Below, piece by piece: positions 11,155-21,826 of a stretch of 64,000 nucleotides of DNA (position 1 is the first letter of the stretch; each line of letters begins with the position of its first letter). Both the position numbers and the translations under genes were made by a program. Origin of the DNA: Pelagibacterales bacterium SAG-MED49 (GTDB taxonomy: Bacteria > Pseudomonadota > Alphaproteobacteria > Pelagibacterales > Pelagibacteraceae); the NCBI GenBank assembly GCA_014653365.1, contig JACWEQ010000001.1, positions 124,001 through 188,000 on the forward strand, given 5' to 3'. Under the pieces are notes generated by a model that was not told the DNA's origin, did not search any database, and saw nothing but the letters and a program-made list of their open reading frames with translations.

Positions 11155-12936
11155 ATGTACGATTTTATCAAAAAAAATATATACCTTATATTTCTATTTA
11201 TTATCACATTATCAGTGGGTTTTTTAACCTTTTTAACTTTTATAGATAAAGGTTTTATTGAGCTATCAGACCAAAATTTACAATTTTTATTAATATTAAA
11301 TATAGCACTATTATTTCTTCTATTTATTTATATTTTTCTAGAAATTAAAAAAGCCATTAAAAATGATATTGATAGAGATGGATTAAAATCAAATAAAAAA
11401 TATATTACATATTTTGCTCTATTTACATTTATACCTTCTCTACTAATTTCTATATTTTCACTATTTTTATTTTCTTTTGCACTAGAAAAATATTTTGATA
11501 AAAAAGTAACTACAGTTGTAAATAACTCCTATGAACTTGCCAAAGACTATGTTGAAGAAGTAAGAAACAAAATCCAATCTGAAATAGTACTTATAGCCTT
11601 TGATACCAACAAAAGTAAAAAATTTTTAAATGACAATAAAAATGAATATTCAAGATTTTTAAAAACCCAAAGATTAATAAGACGTGTCGATGAAATACAT
11701 ATAATTGATATCGACAAAAGATTGTTATTTTCAACTCTTGAAGATGATCAACCGTATATCCCCCCGGTGGATAAGGCTCTTAATCTTGTATTAGACGATG
11801 ATCGACCCTTAAAAATTATTAATGCTCCAGGAAATCGATCAGCCGCAATTATGAGACTACAAAATTTTGATGATAGATTTCTTTATGTTGTAAAATATTT
11901 GGATAAAGACATTTCAAGATATTTAAATGAGTCACAAGAAGCTATCAATTTTTACTACACTGTTGAAGAAAAAAGTACTGGAATAAAGATTTCATTTGCA
12001 ATCATATATATAATAATTGTCTCTTTATTATTATTTATATCAATATCTATAGCTATTAGATTTTCATCAAGATTTTTTAGATCTATTAATAACTTAATTT
12101 TTGCATCCACATCAATTGGTGAAGGTAATTTAGATATAAAAGTTCCAGAAGTTAAAACAGATAAAGATTTAGAAATATTAAATAAAAATTTTAACTTAAT
12201 GATTGAGAAACTTAAAAATCAACAAGAAAAACTAATTATCAATGAACGGCACGAAGCCTGGGGAAGTTTAGCTAGAAAATTAGCACATGAGATTAAAAAT
12301 CCATTAACGCCAATTCAATTAACTATTGATAGATTGAAAAGTAAGTATTCAAGTCAATTATCAGAAAAAGATAAAGATAAATTTAAAGAAAATTTGAAGA
12401 TTATTAATAATCAAATTAAACAAATTGAAAAATTAGTTAATGAATTTTCAGACTTTGCCAGGATGCCCAAGCCTATTTTTCAAAAAAATGATCTTGCTGA
12501 ACTAATAATGGAAAATATTAAATTATTACAAGAATTAGACATTTCTATTAATATTAAATTCGAAAGTAATTTGCCTATTATTAATTTGGAAAGTGACAAA
12601 GAGCAGTTAAGCAGAGTTTTTTTAAATCTAATAAAAAATTCAATAGAAAGTATCCAACAAAAAGTTCAAAATGATAGTAATACCAACAAAAAAATTGACA
12701 TTGAACTAAATGATCATGATGATCATATAAATCTAACTATCATTGATACTGGGATTGGATTTGAAAACTTGAAATCTAATATTAAAGATATCTTAAATCC
12801 ATATTTTACAACAAAAAAAAATGGTACAGGTTTAGGGTTATCAATAGTTAATAAGATTATAAATGACCATAATGGTAATATTGAATTTATACCAATTAAT
12901 GATGGAGCAAAAATAAAAATTATATTTAAAAAATAA
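11155..12936 (+). CDS. ntrY: NtrY-type membrane sensor histidine kinase
   Basis: N-terminal TMs, HAMP, ARKLAHEIKNPLTPIQL H-box, N/G boxes. Start MYDFIKKN (ATG 11155) favoured over 11122, which would overlap ispDF start. Confidence 0.92.
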   Translation: MYDFIKKNIYLIFLFIITLSVGFLTFLTFIDKGFIELSDQNLQFLLILNIALLFLLFIYIFLEIKKAIKNDIDRDGLKSNKKYITYFALFTFIPSLLISIFSLFLFSFALEKYFDKKVTTVVNNSYELAKDYVEEVRNKIQSEIVLIAFDTNKSKKFLNDNKNEYSRFLKTQRLIRRVDEIHIIDIDKRLLFSTLEDDQPYIPPVDKALNLVLDDDRPLKIINAPGNRSAAIMRLQNFDDRFLYVVKYLDKDISRYLNESQEAINFYYTVEEKSTGIKISFAIIYIIIVSLLLFISISIAIRFSSRFFRSINNLIFASTSIGEGNLDIKVPEVKTDKDLEILNKNFNLMIEKLKNQQEKLIINERHEAWGSLARKLAHEIKNPLTPIQLTIDRLKSKYSSQLSEKDKDKFKENLKIINNQIKQIEKLVNEFSDFARMPKPIFQKNDLAELIMENIKLLQELDISINIKFESNLPIINLESDKEQLSRVFLNLIKNSIESIQQKVQNDSNTNKKIDIELNDHDDHINLTIIDTGIGFENLKSNIKDILNPYFTTKKNGTGLGLSIVNKIINDHNGNIEFIPINDGAKIKIIFKK

Positions 12937-14291
12937 TGAGTGCTGAAATTTTAATTGTTGATGATAATGCTGATATTAGAAATATTATTAACGAATTGAT
13001 ATTAGACGCTGGTTACAAAACAAGAATTGCTGCGAATTATAATCAAGCATTAACAGAAATAGATAATAAGCTGCCTGATGTTGCAATTTTAGATGTTAAA
13101 TTAGATAAGGGTGATAATGATGGTATTGAATTATTATCTCACATCAAATCTAAAAATAAAGATGTTCCAGTAATAATTATTTCTGGCCATGCCAATATTG
13201 AAATGGCTATTAAATCTTTACAAAAAGGTGCTTTTGAATTTATAGAAAAACCATTTGATCAAGAAAGATTATTAAATTTTATAAGTAGAGCAGTTGAAAA
13301 TTTCAACTTAAAAAAGCAAAATAAAGAATATGAGACTAAATTATTTTCTTCATATGATTTAATTGGCGATAGTAAAAATATACTAAATATTATTGATCAG
13401 ATTAAAAAGATTTCACTAACAGAAAGTAGAGTTTTTATTAATGGTCCTTCAGGATCAGGTAAAGAATTAATTGCAAGAAAGATTCATAAAAATTCGTCAA
13501 GAAATAAAAGTCCATTTATTATTTTAAATGGTGCATTATTAGATTCAAATAAATATGAATTAGAATTGTTTGGTGAAGAAAAAAGTAATGGATCAATATC
13601 TTATGGAGCATTAGAAAAAGCTAATAAAGGAACTCTTTTAATAGATCAGGTTTCAGAAATTCCTTTAGATATACAATCAAAAATTTTAAGAGTACTTATT
13701 GATCAAAAATTTAAAAGAGTTAATGGAAGTAATGATGTATCTGTTGATGTTAGATTAATCTGCTCTTCTAGTAAGGATTTAAAAGATGAAATTAGAATTG
13801 GTAATTTCAGAGAAGATCTGTTTCATAGAATTAATGTGTTTGAGATTAATATCGAACCTTTAAATCAAAGAATATCTGATATTCCACATTTAATTAAATA
13901 TTTTTCAAAAAAAATATCTGAGAATTATAATATTAAAGAATTAGAAATTGATCCTGATAATAGCTATATTTTAAATCATAATTGGAAAGGTAACGTAAGA
14001 GAGTTAAGAAATTTAATTGAAAGAGTAGCAATCTTGCAACCAGATACTAAAGATAAAATTTCGAATATTATCAAAGAGTCACTAAAAAATGATAATTTTG
14101 ATAATCAAATAGCAGAAAACAGCCTATCTGTGCCATTAAAAGAAGCTAGAGAAAAGTTTGAAAAAGAGTATTTAACTATTCAACTGAAGAAGTTTAATGG
14201 CAATATTTCTAAAACAGCCAATTTTGTTGGCATGGAAAGAAGTGCATTACATAGAAAATTAAAAGGCTTAGGAATAAAAGAATTTAATTAA
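12936..14291 (+). CDS. ntrX: NtrX-type response regulator with degenerate AAA+ domain
   Basis: Receiver domain (EILIVDDNADIR, VAILDVKL), Walker A NGPSGSGKE, GTLLIDQV, C-terminal Fis-type HTH. Confidence 0.92.
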   Translation: MSAEILIVDDNADIRNIINELILDAGYKTRIAANYNQALTEIDNKLPDVAILDVKLDKGDNDGIELLSHIKSKNKDVPVIIISGHANIEMAIKSLQKGAFEFIEKPFDQERLLNFISRAVENFNLKKQNKEYETKLFSSYDLIGDSKNILNIIDQIKKISLTESRVFINGPSGSGKELIARKIHKNSSRNKSPFIILNGALLDSNKYELELFGEEKSNGSISYGALEKANKGTLLIDQVSEIPLDIQSKILRVLIDQKFKRVNGSNDVSVDVRLICSSSKDLKDEIRIGNFREDLFHRINVFEINIEPLNQRISDIPHLIKYFSKKISENYNIKELEIDPDNSYILNHNWKGNVRELRNLIERVAILQPDTKDKISNIIKESLKNDNFDNQIAENSLSVPLKEAREKFEKEYLTIQLKKFNGNISKTANFVGMERSALHRKLKGLGIKEFN

Positions 14292-14292
14292 A

Positions 14293-15684
14293 ATGAACAT
14301 TATCATCTGTGGTGCTGGTAGAGTAGGGTTCACTATTGCTAAACAATTAAGTGAGCAAGGTCATTCTATAACTGTTATTGACCAATCTAGTGAGGATATT
14401 CAAAAAATTGATGAAGCTTTAGATGTAAAGGCTATCGTTGGTAAAGCAACCTATCCATCAATTTTAGAAAAAGCAAATGCCACAGAAGCTGACATGATAA
14501 TTGCTGTTACCAGGAATGATGAAATTAATATGGTAATTTGTCAGATCGCTTTTTCTATTTTTAATATACCAAAAAAGATTGCAAGAATAAGATCACAAGA
14601 TTATCTAAATCCAAAATTTACACGAGTTTATAATAAAGAAAATTTACCAATTGATGTAATTATTTCTCCTGAAATTGAAATAGCTAAATCTATTAAAAGA
14701 AAATTAGAAGCTCCGGGTACCTTAGATAGTGTGCCATTTGCTGATAATAAAATTAGATTATTAGAAATTTTAATTAATGATAATTGTAATTTAATTAATA
14801 TTCAGCTAAATGAATTAACAAAAAAACATCCCAATCTAGACGCTAATATAATTGGAATAATTAGAGATGATAAATTTTTAATTCCAAAAAAAAATGATGA
14901 TATAAAAAAAAATGATAAGATTTATGTTATAATTAATTCATCTCAAATGGCTGAAACACTAGAAGCTTTTGGTCATAATGAAAAAATTTCTAAAAAAATA
15001 TTAATTGTTGGCGGTGGTAATATTGGATTTAATTTAGCTAAAAATTTGGAAGAAACACTAGACTCCACAAGAGTTAAGATTGTTGAAAAAGATAAAGATC
15101 GTGCAGAATTTTTAGCAAATGAACTTAATAATACAATTGTTATCAATGGTAACGGTCTTGATGAAGAAGTTTTAATGGAAGCTAATTTAGAAGAGGCTGA
15201 AACAGTACTTGCTTTAACAAATGATGACGAAGACAATTTAATGGTTAGTGTATTAGTTGAAAAATTCGCTCAAGACGAAAAAACTATTGATGACAAAAGA
15301 ACCATGGCATTAATTAATAAACCTAATTATTCACTATTGCAAAATTCACTTAAAATTGATGATTTAATTGATCCAAGAATGAATACTGTATCAAGCATTT
15401 TAAAACATATCCATAAAGGTACAATAGAAACTGCTTACACGATAATGAATGGTGAGTATGAGGTGATCGAGGCTGAAATAATAGAAACATCAGAATTAAT
15501 TAATAAAGAACTAAAAAATTCAAATTTACCTGAAGAAATTAGAATTGGAGCAATATTACGGGAAGATAAGGTAATTATACCAAGATCAAATTTTGTATTT
15601 CAAAAAGAAGATAGAGTAGTCTTTTTAGCCAAAAAAGATTCAATTTCAGTTGTGGAAAATATATTTAGAATTAGCTCAATTTAA
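14293..15684 (+). CDS. trkA: Trk potassium uptake NAD-binding protein TrkA
   Basis: Two GxGxxG domains (IICGAGRVGFTIAKQL, LIVGGGNIGFNLAKNL). Confidence 0.95.
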   Translation: MNIIICGAGRVGFTIAKQLSEQGHSITVIDQSSEDIQKIDEALDVKAIVGKATYPSILEKANATEADMIIAVTRNDEINMVICQIAFSIFNIPKKIARIRSQDYLNPKFTRVYNKENLPIDVIISPEIEIAKSIKRKLEAPGTLDSVPFADNKIRLLEILINDNCNLINIQLNELTKKHPNLDANIIGIIRDDKFLIPKKNDDIKKNDKIYVIINSSQMAETLEAFGHNEKISKKILIVGGGNIGFNLAKNLEETLDSTRVKIVEKDKDRAEFLANELNNTIVINGNGLDEEVLMEANLEEAETVLALTNDDEDNLMVSVLVEKFAQDEKTIDDKRTMALINKPNYSLLQNSLKIDDLIDPRMNTVSSILKHIHKGTIETAYTIMNGEYEVIEAEIIETSELINKELKNSNLPEEIRIGAILREDKVIIPRSNFVFQKEDRVVFLAKKDSISVVENIFRISSI

Positions 15685-15688
15685 TTGA

Positions 15689-17095
15689 ATGCAATTCTTT
15701 AGAGTAAAATATCTTAGTTTTTTCTTTGCATTAGTTTCGATATTCTCTTTTTTTAATATTATCTATTCTTATTATTTTAATTTTTTTCTAAATTTAAACA
15801 CTTATTACATAAGTTTAACATTATCTTTGTTAATCAGTATATTATTTTATCAAATCAAAACTAATCCAAATAAACCGAGTATTTTTGAAAAAATTTTAAC
15901 AGTTATTTTAGGCTATATTTTATTACCTTTAATTTTATCAATACCATTTTACTTTAGTATTTATAATTTATCTTTTTTAAACGCATTGTTTGAAACTGTT
16001 TCTGGTTTTACTTCAACAGGTTTTACAATTTTTGATGAAATTAATTATATGGATCAAGGTCTTATTTTATGGAGATCTTCAGTACAATGGATAGGTGGGT
16101 TGTATTTTTTATTTTCAATTATTTTCTTAATTGATATTTATGATGAAAGTTTAAAAAAATCGCTTACAAATTTTATATCTTTTAATAGTTCAGAAATATT
16201 GAAACAAACAATAAAAATATTTTTGCTATATTCTGGCTTAACTGTTGCTATTTTTATAATCTTAAATATCACAGGGATAAGATCCTTCAATTCTCTTAAT
16301 TTAGCAATGACCATCATTTCATCTGGTGGATTCTTACCAACAAATGAGCTTTCTTCTATTTTAGTTAATAATACTCAAATTGTCGTTTTTTCTTTTTTAA
16401 TGTTAGTTTCTTTTTTTAGTATCTTTTTTATTTATAATTTAATTTTTTTAAGAGATAAAAATCTTAATTTTTTTTATGAAGATATTCATTTATTTTTATA
16501 TTTTGTGATTACTACTACAATTTTTTTTATATTCTTTAGTTTTAATACTGATTTTACACATAGTTTTTTATCTTTAACTAGTAGTATTTCAAATATTGGT
16601 ATTTCTCTTAAATCAGATCAAACAAATTTAAACTTTATTTATTTAATACTAGTAATAATTGGTGGATCTTTTTTTTCTACTAGTTCTGGACTAAGATTTT
16701 TAAAAATTTATGCATTAACAAAATATTCATTAAATCAAATTCTTTCTTTCAGTAAACCAAAGAATATTTTTATGAATAAACTAATGTTTTCAAAAATTAA
16801 TTTTGATTTTAGAGAAATAAATAAATATTTTTTAACTATCGTAATTTTTATTATTTCTTTATTTATTCTGACATCTATTTTAAGCTTAAGTGGTATAAAT
16901 TTTGAAGGATCTTTCAAGCTTAGTATTTTAACATTAATGAATACTGTAAATTCATCAGCTTACGGTATTGATGATTTTGATTTTCAAAATTTACATTTTT
17001 TAACTAAATATTTTCTTATTTTTTTCATGATTATCGGTAGAGTTGAACTTTTATCCTTGTTGCTAATAGCTAAAAAATTTCTTTTTAAATATTAA
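15689..17095 (+). CDS. trkH: Trk potassium uptake membrane protein TrkH
   Basis: Multi-TM with ETVSGFTSTGFTI, SVQWIGGL; adjacent to trkA. Confidence 0.92.
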   Translation: MQFFRVKYLSFFFALVSIFSFFNIIYSYYFNFFLNLNTYYISLTLSLLISILFYQIKTNPNKPSIFEKILTVILGYILLPLILSIPFYFSIYNLSFLNALFETVSGFTSTGFTIFDEINYMDQGLILWRSSVQWIGGLYFLFSIIFLIDIYDESLKKSLTNFISFNSSEILKQTIKIFLLYSGLTVAIFIILNITGIRSFNSLNLAMTIISSGGFLPTNELSSILVNNTQIVVFSFLMLVSFFSIFFIYNLIFLRDKNLNFFYEDIHLFLYFVITTTIFFIFFSFNTDFTHSFLSLTSSISNIGISLKSDQTNLNFIYLILVIIGGSFFSTSSGLRFLKIYALTKYSLNQILSFSKPKNIFMNKLMFSKINFDFREINKYFLTIVIFIISLFILTSILSLSGINFEGSFKLSILTLMNTVNSSAYGIDDFDFQNLHFLTKYFLIFFMIIGRVELLSLLLIAKKFLFKY

Positions 17096-17129
17096 TTAAG
17101 TATTATATATGTATCAGTATTTTATTAAT

Positions 17130-17206
17130 GCGCCCTTAGCTCAGCTGGATAGAGCATCGGTTTTCTAAACCGAGGGTCGCACGTTCGAGTCGTGCAGGGC
17201 GCACCA
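17130..17206 (+). tRNA. tRNA-Arg (TCT), CCA encoded
   Basis: Cloverleaf: GCGCCCT/AGGGCGC acceptor, anticodon loop TTTCTAA, GTTCGAGTC T-arm, ACCA end. Confidence 0.96.
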
Positions 17207-17374
17207 CTATCAATATATATTTATCAAAAATTTATTCACACTACATATAGTTAGAATAGTTCTAATTAGTCTAATTTTTCTTTGATCAACTTTATATAAT
17301 GATAGAAACTTGTTCTGATTCAAATTTATTTTGAATTATTTGTTAACAAATAAAAATAACTAAAAGGAAGAATA

Positions 17375-18415
17375 ATGTTTAAATACTTAAAACAATTAAC
17401 TTCTTTAGTAGCAATGGTTGCTGTGTTGTTTACTTTTACAACTGAAACTTTCGCTGCTAAAAAATCTAAGACACTTAAAAACACTCAGAAGAAGGGTTTT
17501 GTAAGATGTGGAGTATCTCAAGGTCTACCAGGATTTTCTAATGCTGACGCTGCAGGAAATTGGACTGGTGTTGACGTTGATGTATGTAGAGCGGTAGCTG
17601 CTGCAGTACTAGGTGATGCAAACAAAGTTAAGTTTACACCATTAAGTGCTAAAGAAAGATTTACAGCTTTAACTTCTGGTGAGATTGATATCTTATCAAG
17701 AAACACAACTTGGACTCTTTCTAGAGATGCTGACATTGGACTAACTTTCGTTGGAGTAAACTTCTACGATGGTCAAGGTTTTATGGTTAGAAAAGACTCT
17801 GGAATTACTTCAACAAGCCAATTCAAAAATGGAATCTCAGCTTGTACTAACATTGGTACAACAACTGAGTTAAACATGAGAGACTTCTTTAATTCTAAAG
17901 GAATTTCTTACACTCCAGTAGCTTTTGAAAAAGCTGATGAAGTTGTAGCCGCTTATGATGCTGGTAGATGTGATACATACACTACTGACAAATCTGGACT
18001 TGCTGCACAAAGAACTAAAATGAGTAATCCTGATGATCACATGGTATTACCTGAAACTATTTCAAAAGAGCCTTTAGGCCCTGTTGTTAGACAAGGTGAT
18101 TCAGTATGGGAAGATATCGTAAGATGGTCTTTAAATACTATGATCGAAGCTGAAGAGTATGGTGTTACTTCTGCTAATGCTGATATGATGAAAACTTCAG
18201 AAAACCCACAAATCAAAAGATTAGTTGGTGCTGAAGGTGAAATGGGTGCTGCATTCGGTTTAGATAATGAGTGGAACTTAAGAATTATCAAACAAGTTGG
18301 AAACTATGGTGAAAGTTATAAGAGAAATATAGCTGACACTGGTATCTTACCAGACAGAGGTCCAAATGAATTATGGACTAAAGGTGGTATTTTATACGTT
18401 CCACCATCAAGATAA
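17375..18415 (+). CDS. aapJ: General L-amino acid ABC transporter, substrate-binding protein (AapJ family)
   Basis: Signal peptide; GFVRCGVSQGLPGFSNADAAGNWTGVDVDVCRAVAAAVLGD; followed by aapQMP. Confidence 0.94.
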   Translation: MFKYLKQLTSLVAMVAVLFTFTTETFAAKKSKTLKNTQKKGFVRCGVSQGLPGFSNADAAGNWTGVDVDVCRAVAAAVLGDANKVKFTPLSAKERFTALTSGEIDILSRNTTWTLSRDADIGLTFVGVNFYDGQGFMVRKDSGITSTSQFKNGISACTNIGTTTELNMRDFFNSKGISYTPVAFEKADEVVAAYDAGRCDTYTTDKSGLAAQRTKMSNPDDHMVLPETISKEPLGPVVRQGDSVWEDIVRWSLNTMIEAEEYGVTSANADMMKTSENPQIKRLVGAEGEMGAAFGLDNEWNLRIIKQVGNYGESYKRNIADTGILPDRGPNELWTKGGILYVPPSR

Positions 18416-18440
18416 TTTAAAGTTATAAATTAATTAAAAA

Positions 18441-18467
18441 GGGCTAGATTTATCTAGCCCTTTTTTT
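18441..18467 (+). terminator. Intrinsic terminator between aapJ and aapQ
   Basis: GGGCTAGA-TTTA-TCTAGCCC perfect 8-bp stem followed by T7. Confidence 0.93.
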
Positions 18468-18481
18468 ATAGTATCGACCAA

Positions 18482-19627
18482 ATGAAATTTAAAAAAATCT
18501 TACCTCAATTTTTAACTTTATTATTTATAGTTTTAATCTTTGGATTCTTTACTATGAATGCTCAAGAGAACATGGATACACGTGGTATTGAGTTTGGATT
18601 TGGTTTTTTATCAAAAGAAGCTTCATTTGATATTCAGTTTTCGCTAATTGATTATGATGGCTCCATGTCATATGGGCGTGCTTATTTAGTTGGACTTTTA
18701 AATACACTGTTAGTCTCATTTATTGGTATTATTTTAAGCACAATATTAGGAGCCGTAATTGGAGTAGCTCGATTGTCACCAAACTATTTAATTAATAAAA
18801 CCGCTAGTTTTTATGTAGAATTTTTTAGAAATGTCCCTTTATTATTACAAATCTTTTTTTGGTATTTTGCAGCTTTAAGAGCACTGCCAATGCCTGAGGA
18901 TGCTCCATTAATTTTTGGCTCATCTTTTATGACAATAAAAGGCCTTTATACACCAGCACCAATTTGGAACAATTTAGATGTATTTATGATTGCTTTGATT
19001 GTTGCAATGATTGTTATTTACTTTTTCAATAAATTTGCAAAAAGAAAGCAGGAAGAAGAGGGTAAGCAGTATCCAAAATTTTTAATTTCACTTGGAATTT
19101 TTGTTATTTTACCTGCATTAACATTTTTTGTTGGAGGTGTTGATGTAACTTGGAGTTTTCCAGAATTGAAACAATTAGCCAAAACATCTTTTACATATGA
19201 GGGTGGTTTAGGGATACCCCCTGAACTTATTGCATTAACATTAGCATTAACCCTATATACAGCAACTTTTATTGCTGAAAATGTAAGGGCTGGAATTCAA
19301 GGTATAGGTAAAGGTCAAAAAGAGGCAGCTGCTTCTGTTGGGTTAACACCTGGTCAAGTTTTAAAATTAGTAGTTTTACCTCAGGCATTAAGAATTATTA
19401 TTCCTCCTACTACAAATCAATATCTAAATTTAACAAAAAACTCATCTCTTGCTGCAGCAATAGCTTACCCTGACTTAGTATTAGTTTTTGCAGGTACTGC
19501 TATGATGCAAACCGGTAGAGCAATTGAGATTGTAGGAATTACCATGGCTACTTATTTAACAATCAGTTTAACAATCTCTCTATTTATGAACTGGTACAAT
19601 AAAAGAATTGCGATACAGGAAAAATAA
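18482..19627 (+). CDS. aapQ: Amino-acid ABC transporter permease AapQ
   Basis: His/Glu/Gln/Arg TM region; EAAASVGLTPGQVLKLVVLPQALRIIIPPTTNQYLNLTKNSSLA. Confidence 0.93.
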   Translation: MKFKKILPQFLTLLFIVLIFGFFTMNAQENMDTRGIEFGFGFLSKEASFDIQFSLIDYDGSMSYGRAYLVGLLNTLLVSFIGIILSTILGAVIGVARLSPNYLINKTASFYVEFFRNVPLLLQIFFWYFAALRALPMPEDAPLIFGSSFMTIKGLYTPAPIWNNLDVFMIALIVAMIVIYFFNKFAKRKQEEEGKQYPKFLISLGIFVILPALTFFVGGVDVTWSFPELKQLAKTSFTYEGGLGIPPELIALTLALTLYTATFIAENVRAGIQGIGKGQKEAAASVGLTPGQVLKLVVLPQALRIIIPPTTNQYLNLTKNSSLAAAIAYPDLVLVFAGTAMMQTGRAIEIVGITMATYLTISLTISLFMNWYNKRIAIQEK

Positions 19628-19629
19628 CA

Positions 19630-20901
19630 ATGAATAATGTAAATTTTTTAAAACCCAATAAAGAAAATTTAAATTTATTTTTATTTTTAGGGACTATTTT
19701 TTTTGGATTAGGATTAATTGATTTTTGTCTAAATAATTTTTATGAAAAAAATATAACTAGTTTTTTACCTAGTTTTGTAAGTTTTTTTACACCTTTAATT
19801 TTTGGAATGATTGGACTTCATTTTATAAGAATAGAATTTTCTGGTATTAAATTTTTAGATGAACTGAATAAAAATATTAATACTAGTAATTTTAACGCTG
19901 CTTTAAGTATATCTATAATTATTTTAATCATATTTAGTGTTGCTCCTTTACTTAATTGGTTCATTCTAGACGCTACTTTTTTTGGTGATAGCAAAGAAGC
20001 TTGTACGGGAAGTGGTGCATGTTGGGTTTATATAAAAACTTGGTTTAATAGATTTATGTATGGAATGTATCCTAACGCTGAACAATGGAGAGTTAATGCA
20101 ACATTTATTATTGTTTTAGGATTGATGGCAGCAGGTTATTTTTTTCCTTTAAAATATAAAAAATATTTAACTTTTTATTATGTAATTTTATTACCAATTA
20201 TATCATTTCTTCTAATTTATTATCTAATCTCAGGTGGAGAGTTTGGCTTAGAGTGGGTCGAAACTGGAGCTTGGGGTGGGTTATCACTAACTTTTATTGT
20301 TTCGTTCTTTTCATTAATATTTTGTTTCCCGATAGGAATGATGTTAGCGCTTGGCAGAAGATCTGATTTAGCAGTTGTTAAATATTCATCACTTTCTTTT
20401 ATTGAGTTTTGGAGAGGTGTACCGTTAATCACAGTTTTATTTATGTCAGCAGTGATGTTTCCAATGTTTTTACCTGATGGTACTTATGTTGATAAATTAA
20501 TTAGAGTGATTGTTGCAATAACCCTATTTGAAGCTGCATATACAGCCGAAGTTATAAGAGGTGGTTTGCAAGCCTTACCAAGAGGCCAGTATGATGCTGC
20601 AAAATCTTTAGGTATGGGTTATTGGAGACTTCACTTATTAGTTATTTTACCTCAAGCCTTAAAATTAGTAATACCAGGTATTGCTAATACTTTCTTAGCT
20701 TTGGTTAAAGATACTCCATTAATCTTTGTAGTAGGATTACTAGAGTTAGTTGGAATGTTAAATTTAGCAAAGACAAATCCTAAATGGTTAGGTTTTTCAA
20801 TGGAAGGGTATGTGTTTGCTGGAATAATATTCTGGATTATTTGCTACAGTATGAGTAAATATAGTCAAAAATTAGAATTAAAATTTAAAACAGATAGATA
20901 A
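19630..20901 (+). CDS. aapM: Amino-acid ABC transporter permease AapM
   Basis: FIEFWRGVPLITVLFM; DAAKSLGMGYWRLHLLVILPQALKLVIPGIANTFLALVKDTPL. Confidence 0.93.
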   Translation: MNNVNFLKPNKENLNLFLFLGTIFFGLGLIDFCLNNFYEKNITSFLPSFVSFFTPLIFGMIGLHFIRIEFSGIKFLDELNKNINTSNFNAALSISIIILIIFSVAPLLNWFILDATFFGDSKEACTGSGACWVYIKTWFNRFMYGMYPNAEQWRVNATFIIVLGLMAAGYFFPLKYKKYLTFYYVILLPIISFLLIYYLISGGEFGLEWVETGAWGGLSLTFIVSFFSLIFCFPIGMMLALGRRSDLAVVKYSSLSFIEFWRGVPLITVLFMSAVMFPMFLPDGTYVDKLIRVIVAITLFEAAYTAEVIRGGLQALPRGQYDAAKSLGMGYWRLHLLVILPQALKLVIPGIANTFLALVKDTPLIFVVGLLELVGMLNLAKTNPKWLGFSMEGYVFAGIIFWIICYSMSKYSQKLELKFKTDR

Positions 20902-20904
20902 ATT

Positions 20905-21639
20905 ATGTCAGATTCAATTATAGAAATTAAAGATGTAAATAAATGGTTTGGTGATTTTCAAGTTCTTAAAGATATTAATCTTGAAGTGAAAGCAAAAGAG
21001 AAAATTGTAGTTTGTGGACCATCTGGATCTGGAAAATCTACTTTAATTAGATGTATTAATAGATTAGAAGAACACCAAAAAGGTAACATCATTGTAGATG
21101 GTACAGAAATATCTGAAGATACTAAAAATATAGAACAAGTTAGAGCTGAAGTTGGAATGGTATTCCAGCAATTTAACCTATTTCCTCACTTATCAATTTT
21201 AGATAACTGCACACTAGCTCCTATTTGGGTTAAAAAAATGCCTAAAAAACAAGCTGAAGAATTGGCTCTTAAACGTCTAGAAAGAGTTCAAATATTAGAT
21301 CAAGCACAAAAATTTCCAGGTCAATTATCAGGAGGTCAACAACAAAGAGTAGCCATAGCTAGAGCTCTTTGCATGGAGCCTAAAATTATGTTATTTGATG
21401 AACCTACATCCGCATTGGATCCTGAAATGATTAAAGAAGTTCTTGATGTAATGGTTGGTTTAGCAAAAGATGGTATGACAATGATTGTTGTTACGCATGA
21501 AATGGGATTTGCTAAAGAGGTTGCTGATAGTATGATTTTTATGGATGAGGGAAAAATAGTTGAAAAGGCTGATACTAAAGAGTTCTTTGCCAATCCTAGG
21601 AGTGATAGAACAAAGCTATTTTTAAGTCAGATTTTATAA
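20905..21639 (+). CDS. aapP: Amino-acid ABC transporter ATP-binding protein AapP
   Basis: Walker [38 protein letters not shown]. Confidence 0.96.
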   Translation: MSDSIIEIKDVNKWFGDFQVLKDINLEVKAKEKIVVCGPSGSGKSTLIRCINRLEEHQKGNIIVDGTEISEDTKNIEQVRAEVGMVFQQFNLFPHLSILDNCTLAPIWVKKMPKKQAEELALKRLERVQILDQAQKFPGQLSGGQQQRVAIARALCMEPKIMLFDEPTSALDPEMIKEVLDVMVGLAKDGMTMIVVTHEMGFAKEVADSMIFMDEGKIVEKADTKEFFANPRSDRTKLFLSQIL

Positions 21640-21678
21640 TTTTTTTTAAATTTTAAAGCATATATTTAGTGTTTTTAC

Positions 21679-21695
21679 TAACTCATAATGAGTTA
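21679..21695. promoter_or_regulatory. Inverted repeat TAACTCAT-A-ATGAGTTA upstream of XRE regulator
   Basis: Perfect 8-bp arms, 1-nt centre; a TTGACA hexamer follows at 21714. Confidence 0.5.
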
Positions 21696-21826
21696 TTTAA
21701 TATTAACTTATGCTTGACAGGTTTTTTATTTTTCTAATTTTCTTAAAAAATTATAAATTTTTTTATTGCAGTAACTTTAATAAGTATGTTGAATGAGAAT
21801 TTAAAATTTAATTAAGAGGGGTCTTA

